Of a DNA stretch of 64,000 bases, positions 53,060 to 60,215 are shown piece after piece. This DNA is from KBS-96 sp049585195 (GTDB lineage: Bacteria; Acidobacteriota; Terriglobia; Bryobacterales; Bryobacteraceae). The notes under the pieces were generated by a model that was not told where the DNA came from, did not search any database, and saw only the letters and a program-made list of their open reading frames with translations. Positions within the stretch are counted from its first letter, which is position 1, and each line of letters starts with the position of its first letter. The stretch is taken from positions 16,195-80,194 of the forward strand of contig JBAUZG010000326.1 of NCBI GenBank assembly GCA_049585195.1. The letters are read 5' to 3'. A program made the position numbers and the translations under genes.

Positions 53060-53998
53060 TCATAACCGCGCGAACCGCTCAATAACCAGATCGAAATACC
53101 CTTCTGCATTCACATCGCGAAGGAACTGGACGTTTGCCGGCTTTCCCGTCACAGACCACCAGTCCACTACGGTCATGCCAAGCGTGAGAGAACTTACGCA
53201 CTCGACAGTCACATTTACTCTGCGTCCCGAGAATAGTTCGGGCGCTAATAAGTACGCGATGACCGTGGCATCATGTAACGGTCCGCCCTCCGTTCCATAT
53301 TTCGTCTCGTCGAAGATTTTGTTGAATTTCAGTAGATGATAGAACGCCTCCGCGATCGGAGTGCCGAGGGCTCTCAATTTGTTGAGACGCTTTACCGTCG
53401 TAAGCGCGCGATGTGTGCAATCGAGCGGAATCATGGTGATTGGCGCTCCGCATTCAAGAACGCGTACAGCTGCTTCCGGATCTACAAAAATGTTGAACTC
53501 CGCGGCCGGTGTGACGTTCCCGCCTTCGGAGAATGCGCCGCCCATCAGTACGATTTCCCTAACATGATTTCCAAGGCGCGGCTCTTTGGCTAGAGCGAGA
53601 GCGATATTCGTGAGCGGCGCAAGGCAGCACAAGGTAATTTCGTCCGGCTTTCGTCGCATCACAAGATCGACAATAACTTCAGGAGCGAATCCACTGGCCA
53701 GAGGCGTGGTCGGTTCCGGCAGTTCGTATCCATCGAAACCGGTCCGGCCATGAACATGCTCCGCCGTCACGAGCTTACGGACAAGTGGAGCTGAAGCTCC
53801 TGCATAAACCGGCGTCTCGGTGCGTCTCGCCAGCTCGAGGGCCTTCAAAGCATTCTTCGACGTCAGCGACAGCGGCACGTTCCCGGCCACGGTGGTTACG
53901 GCCAAGACTTCCAGTTCCTTCGGCGATGCCAGTGCCATCAGAATTGCGACGGCATCGTCAGGCGAAGGATCGGTATCGATAATGATGGGGTGTATCAT
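53060..53998 (-). CDS. Inosine/uridine-preferring nucleoside hydrolase family protein
   Basis: A 312-residue enzyme from the ATG of MIHPIIID (53998), which has CGGAGG six bases upstream and lies 11 bases after the preceding stop; an in-frame TTG overlapping that stop is rejected. The calcium and ribose site is present: D8, D10, D14 and D15 in IDTDPSPDDAVA (the usual glycine is serine), TVAGNVPL, NIALALAKEPRL with VLMGGAF, EFNIFVDPEAA and PLHDATVIAYLL. The family hydrolyses the N-glycosidic bond of nucleosides. No signal peptide, so cytoplasmic unless co-exported. It is part of the 58794-50757 operon. Confidence 0.9.
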   Translation of the reverse strand: MIHPIIIDTDPSPDDAVAILMALASPKELEVLAVTTVAGNVPLSLTSKNALKALELARRTETPVYAGASAPLVRKLVTAEHVHGRTGFDGYELPEPTTPLASGFAPEVIVDLVMRRKPDEITLCCLAPLTNIALALAKEPRLGNHVREIVLMGGAFSEGGNVTPAAEFNIFVDPEAAVRVLECGAPITMIPLDCTHRALTTVKRLNKLRALGTPIAEAFYHLLKFNKIFDETKYGTEGGPLHDATVIAYLLAPELFSGRRVNVTVECVSSLTLGMTVVDWWSVTGKPANVQFLRDVNAEGYFDLVIERFARL

Positions 53999-54009
53999 TT
54001 GCCTCCGGC

Positions 54010-57000
54010 TCAATGCAGTTGCGCCAGCGCCTGTTGTGCCAAGACATCGTCCGGATGCCGCTTGAGAAGAGCCAACAGAACTGTGCGCGCCTTTTCACGA
54101 TCGCCTTCTACGGCGTAGACTCTCGCAAGATTCAAGTAAGACTTATCAAAGGCAGGCGAGACGCGAATGCATTTTTCAAATGCCGCTACGGCTTCGTCAC
54201 GACGGTGCGTTCTAAGGTAGAGCACTCCCAGATTATTCAAAGCCTCGGGATAGGCTGGCTTGGCCTGCAAGGCTTTCTGCAAATACTCGTACGCACGGGC
54301 AGTATCGTTCTGCTGCGCAAAGACCATACCAAGGCTGTAATTGGCTTCCGGATCGGCGGGACTGACGGCCAGCGCCCGATCGAGAGTCTCGCGAGCTTCT
54401 TCCCAACGCTGTTGTTGCCTATAGACATTGCCCAGGTTGTCGAGCGCAACCACGTGGTCGGGATCGAGCTGGAGCACTTGTTGAAAATAACCGGCGGCTT
54501 TTGCCATGTCGCCTTCCCGCGTCGCTAGAAGCCCCAAATTGTTCCAAGCGTTCGGCGCGGTTTCCTCATAACTGGACTTTAGTTTTACTGCATGCTCAAA
54601 GCATTCTTGCGCCTGGCCGTTCTTCTCTTGTTTCAGATAAACGCTTCCCAACCCATAAAATGCTTCGGCGCTCGAGGGATCGTCTTTCAAAGCCGATTGG
54701 AAAAAGTCCTCCGCCGGTTCTATGTAGCCATGCTGAAAGAAAATCGAGCCTAGAGAAAGATAATTTCTTCCAAATTCGAAAGTCGTGGATTCAGCCGGGA
54801 ACGGGAGCGCTTTTGAGAGCCGCTCTGCATCGGTGCGCGGAATGTTTATGAAATCCCTCTCGATGCTCTCGGAATTAATCCGTCCTTGATAGACCTTCAC
54901 AATCTGTCCGTGTTCGTCGATCAAAAATGACGTGGGCAGCGGCAAGTCGCAGTGCCGGTCAAACAGGTATCGAAAGAGCAGATTGTACGTAGCGGCGACA
55001 TCGTCGGAAGCGCGTTCATTCACGTTAACGGCGACGACTTGGAGACCATCCCGCGTCGACTGCTCAGGCGCGGCCGAAGCCCGGAAAGACAATAGCACTG
55101 GCTTGCCCCGAAGGGCTGAAAGCGTCCGCGTCCTACCCCGTGAATCGGTAAGGGAAAACGTTGGCGCGAAAATTGGCGCCAGCAGCCACGTTTCAACTGT
55201 TTCGGGAAACGATTCATTCACTGAATGCGCCGGCAGATTCTTCTCGAGCGGATGCGCTTTGAAGGGCTCGCTGCGAATCGCTTCCGAACCTTCCGTTACC
55301 CAAACGCGGTGATTCGGCGGAAGATCTTTCAGTTGTTGAATCGACCCGCTCGGCCAGCGAATGGTCGCTGACATATTGCCCTTGGCTTCACCCAATCCGA
55401 AGAACAACTCTTTGCCGTGCTGAGAAAGAAATCCCGATCCAGCCTCGAGTAGCTTCGTCTGGCTACCGGCCGAGGTCGCGATCGTTACCCCGGCCCCAAT
55501 TGCATCGCGATTGCTTTTCGTTCCGCGAAGACGAAATGCGATGGCCGGAGGCAAATCTGGAATCGTGTTCTTCATCAGCCGAAGCTGCGGAGCGTTGCGG
55601 TTCTTCAGCAGGAGTTCTTGACGCCCGTCGCCATCGAAGTCGGATAAAGCGAAAGCCCGGCTATCCTCCAGAACGTCGAGGCCGACGGCGCCTGAAACAT
55701 CCGAAAACGTCCCATCGCGATTGTTCGCGTACAAGACATTTCTTTCGAAGCCGCTCCAACTATGATCCGAACGAATCAGTTCGTTGATTGCATTCCAACC
55801 TTGCTGATAGCCGGGCGAAGACTTCGCTGTGTTCGGGGATTTGGCAACCACCTGGCGCCAAAAGAAACCATTGAGGTCTTGCGGGATCAGTCCGGAAATC
55901 ATGCCATTGGCGATATAGATGTCTGAAAAGCCGTCATGGTCAAAATCGAAAGAATCGCTCGACCACGACCAGCGGCCCATTCCCACCTGCGATTCTTCGG
56001 TTACATCGGTAAAGGCCGAACCGGCGCTATTGCGGAACAGCGAGTTGCCCATGGCGTGCTTGCGATACAACGCCTGAATGGCCATCGGAGCATCCTTCTG
56101 AAAGCCGGTTTCGGCCGTGATGCGCTCGCCCGCAGCGGTCCACATATTGGCAACGTAGAGGTCTTCGACTCCATCATTGTTGTAGTCGAGCCAGCAGACA
56201 CTCATGCCTGCGCCAACATCCTCAACACCGCTCTCGTGCGCCACATCCGTGAACGTACCGTCACCGTTATTGCGATAGAGGTTCTTCCGGCCGAAGTCGT
56301 TCACCACATACAGGTCCGGCCATCCGTCGCGGTTGTAATCGCCCCATCCGCAGCAGAAACTATAGCGCGTATTGTTTTTATCAAGGCCGCATTGCGCGGT
56401 GACATCGCGAAACGTTCCATCGCCGTTGTTGTGCATCATGAAGTTTGGCGGCCCGTTCTCAGCGGCAAAGTAAGGAGTCGGGTATTTGTACTGGTCGGCG
56501 CCCTGATAGTAAACATACAGGCAAAAATAAATGTCGAGCCATCCGTCGCGGTTGTAATCCGCGGCAGCCGCGCCCGTGAATGTGCCTTGCGGAGGGCTGG
56601 CGAACTGAAACGCACCGGGCTTTAGACGAAACTTGCCATCGCCCTGATTCAAGAACAACAACGGGCCGTTCGCTCGCACAACCACGAGATCCTGCCGGCC
56701 GTCGTTGTCGAAATCCGCAAACAAAGCGCACGCCGTATTCTCGAGAATTGCAACGCCGGACGGTTCACTAACGTCTTCGAATGTTCCATCGCCACGGTTG
56801 CGATAGAGCCGGTTCGGAAGGCCTGCCGGTTGGCACACATAGACGTCATCTAAACCGTCTCCATCGACATCCCCAACCGAAACGCCGTTGTGCCCATAGA
56901 TGTCGATGCCGCTCGCGCCATCGAGCACAGTTCGCCAATAGTCGGCTCCGTGCAGCATCTGTGAAGCGTAAGAAGAAGTGGCACCGAAAGCCGCGTGGGT

Positions 57001-57696
57001 GACATCCGCGTATAGAGGCTGGGCTGAGCGGCTGCGCACTTCATCATGAGCTTGCCAGCGCACAAGACGGTAGCCGTTTTGTGGATCGGACTCCCAATCG
57101 AGCGACCAACAGCCGGTGCGTTGCTCGCGATAAAAACCTTGCCCAGTCCCGACCAATTCGTAGCGAACCTGAGTGGCCAAACCTGGAGGTGTGGAGTCGA
57201 TTCTTGTGACCTGGAATTCCGCTGTCAGAATTTTCGAGAAGTCACTAAGAGCCGATCGGAGTTCGCTAAGAAAGGCCTGCGCCGCTAACGAGGGTTGCGC
57301 GGCGAAGCGAAGACGGCTCACCTCGATTGTTCTCGAAGGCGGGCGCAGCGGGCGAGACCCGACCGGCCGCCATGAGGTCCCCACGAATTTCCCGTCGAGC
57401 GCCCTCTCAAGCGTATCTGTGGCTTGCGGAGAGCGGAGGAGGCTTGCGCTCCAGGCGTTTAGAATCGCGGCAACCCTGTCGTGATACTGCTCCGTTACGA
57501 AACCATCCAGCCCTGGCTCGATCTGAAGGAGCGCGGCATCGAGCGGCGTTTGGTCGCGATAGTGCGGGTGTAAATGAAACTCGGGACTACCAGAGTTAGA
57601 GCTGGCAAAGACGGTTTTGCGAACGCTCGCGGGAACCAGGAACGCTCCGGCAGCTTCATAGCAGCGGATCAAAAAGTTGCGTCTGCCTTGCCGCAC
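54010..57696 (-). CDS. FG-GAP/ASPIC/redoxin-like/TPR multidomain protein (Tat-exported)
   Basis: A 1228-residue protein starting at GTG. The N-terminus has a twin-arginine signal (GRRNFLIRCYEAAGAFLV). Residues about 260-680 contain FG-GAP/VCBS propeller repeats (VGDVDGDGLDDVYVCQPAG, DFDNDGRQDLVVVRANGP, YNRDGWPDLYVVNDFG), with calcium-type DxDxDG loops, then an ASPIC/UnbV domain (AIGAGVTIATSAGSQTK). Residues about 850-970 are a redoxin/AhpC-TSA fold (PTFSLTDSRGRTRTLSALRG) without the CxxC. The last 250 residues are seven or so TPRs (AEDFFQSALKDDPSSAEAFYGLGSVYL). This layout is known in Acidobacteria as CRTAC-type proteins. It may anchor or deliver the operon's other exported proteins; the role is unproven. 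Confidence 0.85.
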   Translation of the reverse strand: MRQGRRNFLIRCYEAAGAFLVPASVRKTVFASSNSGSPEFHLHPHYRDQTPLDAALLQIEPGLDGFVTEQYHDRVAAILNAWSASLLRSPQATDTLERALDGKFVGTSWRPVGSRPLRPPSRTIEVSRLRFAAQPSLAAQAFLSELRSALSDFSKILTAEFQVTRIDSTPPGLATQVRYELVGTGQGFYREQRTGCWSLDWESDPQNGYRLVRWQAHDEVRSRSAQPLYADVTHAAFGATSSYASQMLHGADYWRTVLDGASGIDIYGHNGVSVGDVDGDGLDDVYVCQPAGLPNRLYRNRGDGTFEDVSEPSGVAILENTACALFADFDNDGRQDLVVVRANGPLLFLNQGDGKFRLKPGAFQFASPPQGTFTGAAAADYNRDGWLDIYFCLYVYYQGADQYKYPTPYFAAENGPPNFMMHNNGDGTFRDVTAQCGLDKNNTRYSFCCGWGDYNRDGWPDLYVVNDFGRKNLYRNNGDGTFTDVAHESGVEDVGAGMSVCWLDYNNDGVEDLYVANMWTAAGERITAETGFQKDAPMAIQALYRKHAMGNSLFRNSAGSAFTDVTEESQVGMGRWSWSSDSFDFDHDGFSDIYIANGMISGLIPQDLNGFFWRQVVAKSPNTAKSSPGYQQGWNAINELIRSDHSWSGFERNVLYANNRDGTFSDVSGAVGLDVLEDSRAFALSDFDGDGRQELLLKNRNAPQLRLMKNTIPDLPPAIAFRLRGTKSNRDAIGAGVTIATSAGSQTKLLEAGSGFLSQHGKELFFGLGEAKGNMSATIRWPSGSIQQLKDLPPNHRVWVTEGSEAIRSEPFKAHPLEKNLPAHSVNESFPETVETWLLAPIFAPTFSLTDSRGRTRTLSALRGKPVLLSFRASAAPEQSTRDGLQVVAVNVNERASDDVAATYNLLFRYLFDRHCDLPLPTSFLIDEHGQIVKVYQGRINSESIERDFINIPRTDAERLSKALPFPAESTTFEFGRNYLSLGSIFFQHGYIEPAEDFFQSALKDDPSSAEAFYGLGSVYLKQEKNGQAQECFEHAVKLKSSYEETAPNAWNNLGLLATREGDMAKAAGYFQQVLQLDPDHVVALDNLGNVYRQQQRWEEARETLDRALAVSPADPEANYSLGMVFAQQNDTARAYEYLQKALQAKPAYPEALNNLGVLYLRTHRRDEAVAAFEKCIRVSPAFDKSYLNLARVYAVEGDREKARTVLLALLKRHPDDVLAQQALAQLH

Positions 57697-57708
57697 CGCT
57701 GGGTAACC

Positions 57709-58794
57709 CTACTTCTTTTCCGTTTCCCGAAGAAACTCGATTAGATAGTCTTTCCACACAGCGGCTTGAGTATGAGTGCCGTGGCCACGGGTGGCATCGG
57801 AAATTGGGATGAGGATGGATTTCGCATGAGGCATTTTCGTGACCAGTTTCTGGGCGATGCCAAGCTCGGGCGGGTTGATGAAGTCGTCGGCGGAGTTGAT
57901 CCACAAGACCGGGGTCGTGATGGTGCTCAGCTTCGGTTCCGGGTTGTAGTTACGCGAGGCGTTGACGTAATAGAGGAAGTCGTTAGCGTCGGTGCGAGCG
58001 ATGAGGGTATCAAGGGTTCGGTCGACGTAGGCGTCCGCCGACGCGCGAGTAGGAAAGTTCTTCTGCATCAGAAGGGGGGCCGAGCCGGCAATCAGGATTA
58101 AATCGTTGGCGCCGCGTAGGCCCTCGACAGGTTCTTTGGTGTAATCGCCATTCTTCCATGCAGGATCGTCGCGGATGATCTGCATGGCCATATAGCGCCA
58201 CATCCGATTGCGCCCGGCCAGCTCGACGGGCAGGCAAGCAAAGGGGGCGAGGGCGTCTGAGAACCGGGGGTAGGTCTCGCCCCAGACAAACGATTGCATG
58301 CACCCCATGGAGGTGCCAAGGATAAGGCGAAGGTGGTCGACGTGAAGGCCATCTAACAGCATAGTGTGTTGGGAGACGACCATATCGTTGTAGTCGTATT
58401 GGGGAAAGTGCATGCGCATTCCGTCTGAGGGCTTGCTAGATTCACCATGGCCGATATCGTCCGGCAGGATGATGTAGAACTTGCCAATGTCGAGGGGCTG
58501 GCCGCGGCCGAAGAGAACTTCCGAAAACACCGGATTGAGCAGCGAGTGGGCGCTGCCGCCGGTTCCGTGAAGAAGCAGGATGGCATTATCGGTATGTCCC
58601 GCAGTATCGCGGTGGGGTTCGCCGAGAGTGAGATAGTGAAGCTTCAACTCCGGGAGCGACTCGCCGGTCCCGAAGCGGAAGTTTTTAACGATGTAGGTGC
58701 CGTCTTTGACAGGCCATTTCGTGTGGGCTTGCAGGGCCTGACCATCGGCGGCAAGAACTATAAGCAGAGCGAGGAGGATGAGGCGACTGACCAA
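57709..58794 (-). CDS. Secreted alpha/beta hydrolase, homoserine-acetyltransferase-like
   Basis: A 361-residue protein from a TTG start with AGGGA about eight bases upstream. Signal peptide: LILLALLIVLAADGQALQA. The rest matches the MetX-like alpha/beta-hydrolase fold: LKLHYLTLGEP, ILLLHGTGGSAHSLL, the nucleophile elbow LGTSMGCMQSF, an acid in LWINSADDFINPPE, and the catalytic histidine in RGHGTHTQAAVWK. True MetX acts in the cytoplasm, so this secreted member is probably an esterase or acyltransferase of other substrates. It heads the five-gene minus-strand run to 50757, with a gap of 12 bases to the next gene. Confidence 0.88.
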   Translation of the reverse strand: MVSRLILLALLIVLAADGQALQAHTKWPVKDGTYIVKNFRFGTGESLPELKLHYLTLGEPHRDTAGHTDNAILLLHGTGGSAHSLLNPVFSEVLFGRGQPLDIGKFYIILPDDIGHGESSKPSDGMRMHFPQYDYNDMVVSQHTMLLDGLHVDHLRLILGTSMGCMQSFVWGETYPRFSDALAPFACLPVELAGRNRMWRYMAMQIIRDDPAWKNGDYTKEPVEGLRGANDLILIAGSAPLLMQKNFPTRASADAYVDRTLDTLIARTDANDFLYYVNASRNYNPEPKLSTITTPVLWINSADDFINPPELGIAQKLVTKMPHAKSILIPISDATRGHGTHTQAAVWKDYLIEFLRETEKK

Positions 58795-58812
58795 TGGTGT
58801 TTCCCTAAGACG

Positions 58813-58828
58813 AATATTAATTAATGTT
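58813..58828. promoter_or_regulatory. AT-rich near-palindrome upstream of the hydrolase operon
   Basis: AATATTAATTAATGTT is symmetrical at 7 of 8 pairs around TTAATTAA. It lies 18 bases before the operon's TTG start, in an AT-rich patch where a promoter is expected. It could be an operator. Confidence 0.35.
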
Positions 58829-59022
58829 ACTTAGTGATATACCATTAGCCATTCCCACCTCAATGGCACCCGCATAGCCCGACCCGGTTCTCTCGCCGGT
58901 GTTGGCATCGTCTTATTGCTCACTCGCGATCAGATTAAGACGTATTAATGAAACGCGCGGACTAGTAAGTAGCCTAGGTGCACTATTTCGCGTGCGCTCG
59001 TCTACAGGCTGGAAGGAACTGT

Positions 59023-59535
59023 ATGAAACGGACGATTGCATGTCTTCTTTCCTGTGCTCTTTTACCGGCGCTGAGCTTGGCTAAAGCGGACCACAAAGAG
59101 ACTATGTCAGATCAAGAGTTCGTCGACTTTGCTGCACAGACGGACATGATGGAGGCACACCTCGGTCAAATGGCCCAAGAGCAGGCAGGTGCACAGGGTG
59201 TGAAGGATTACGGGCAAACGCTCGCAACCGACCACACCAACGACTACAAACAGTTGACCGCAAGCGCGGGGAAGGCCAATCTAACCGTCGCCAAGGGGCT
59301 GGACGCCAAACATGACAAAATGATTGCGCCGCTTGACAAGTTGCATGGCGCGGCGTTTGACAGGCGATTCGAGCACGAAATGGTAACTGGGCACCAAGCC
59401 GCCATCGCCATTTATAAGCGCGAATCGAACGATGCGCAGAATGCGGATATTAAGACGTATGCAACGCAGGCGCTGCCGACGTTGGAGAAACATCTGAGCG
59501 ACGCGCAGGCTCTGGAGAAGAATCATGGGAAGTAG
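59023..59535 (+). CDS. DUF4142 family periplasmic protein
   Basis: A 170-residue protein from the ATG of MKRTIACLLSC; upstream in-frame residues from 58978 precede the signal peptide and are rejected. Signal: MKRTIACLLSCALLPALSLAKA. The mature part is a DUF4142 four-helix bundle: DQEFVDFAAQTDMMEAHLGQMA, GVKDYGQTLATDHTNDYKQL, DKLHGAAFDRRFEHEMVTGH (family motif) and LPTLEKHLSDAQAL. The family resembles ferritin-like bundles and is often linked to stress, but function is unproven. It stands alone. Confidence 0.85.
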   Translation: MKRTIACLLSCALLPALSLAKADHKETMSDQEFVDFAAQTDMMEAHLGQMAQEQAGAQGVKDYGQTLATDHTNDYKQLTASAGKANLTVAKGLDAKHDKMIAPLDKLHGAAFDRRFEHEMVTGHQAAIAIYKRESNDAQNADIKTYATQALPTLEKHLSDAQALEKNHGK

Positions 59536-59681
59536 ACCGGAGAACCATCAGCCACATCACTGACTCACAAATCGAGAGAGATTCAGAAACCTGAGTGCGT
59601 CTGCGTGTACTCGTGTCTGCTCGCGTGCGGCTGTTGATTGCGCTGAGGAACTCATCATCTTCAGCATTTCGGGGCCGCCAG

Positions 59682-59990
59682 TCAACGCCGCCAGCGGCCG
59701 GGGAAATAACGATGATCATAATATCGGGGCGCCGTCCAGTACGCACCGGCAAACGGCCGTGGAGCCCAGTATCCTGCACGCCAATACCAGTGCGGTCCCG
59801 CCGGGTACCAATATCCAGCGATCCAGGCATAGCCGGGTCCTGGAAATGGAGCTGCGTAGGTAACCACCGGTGGTGGGGGCGGCGCCACATAATATCCATA
59901 TCGAGGGCCGCCAACTCCTACTCCAACAAATACGCCCGCGAATACAGAACTTCCGGCTAGCAAAAACAGTGCAAGCAACCTCGTTTCCAT
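59682..59990 (-). CDS. Small Tyr/Trp/Pro-rich secreted protein (YXWGXW-repeat-like)
   Basis: A 102-residue protein: signal peptide METRLLALFLLAGSSVFAG, then a low-complexity region with PPPPP and repeats of aromatic-Gly patterns (PGYAWIAGYWYPAGPHWYW, RAGYWAPRP, YDHRYFPGRWRR). Proteins with such YxWxxG/WxxGxW repeats are common small envelope proteins in Proteobacteria and Acidobacteria with unknown function. Codon use looks normal for the window. Confidence 0.75.
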   Translation of the reverse strand: METRLLALFLLAGSSVFAGVFVGVGVGGPRYGYYVAPPPPPVVTYAAPFPGPGYAWIAGYWYPAGPHWYWRAGYWAPRPFAGAYWTAPRYYDHRYFPGRWRR

Positions 59991-60178
59991 TTTTTCCTCC
60001 CATGGCCAAGGCCGCTTCTGTTCCCCAAACCCGGTGCGATTCGGCCTTGGCCGTTTTGTGCTTCAACAACGCTCAAATAGCAACGTATTTGCCAAAGCTA
60101 AGCTATTGAAAAGCAGGAGCTGAGACTAGTTCCCATCGGCTCTAGACCACCGTTGGTGGTGAATCTCAACCAGAGCGT

Positions 60179-60215
60179 GCAAAAAACCCGTCAATAGCGC
60201 GAGTGATCACGGGTT
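60179..60215 (-). terminator. Intrinsic terminator overlapping the kinase stop codon
   Basis: On the minus strand, AACCCGT (60215-60209) pairs with ACGGGTT (60191-60185), followed by a T run from 60186 down. The loop is 17 bases. The TGA stop (60209-60207) lies partly inside the stem. Confidence 0.65.
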
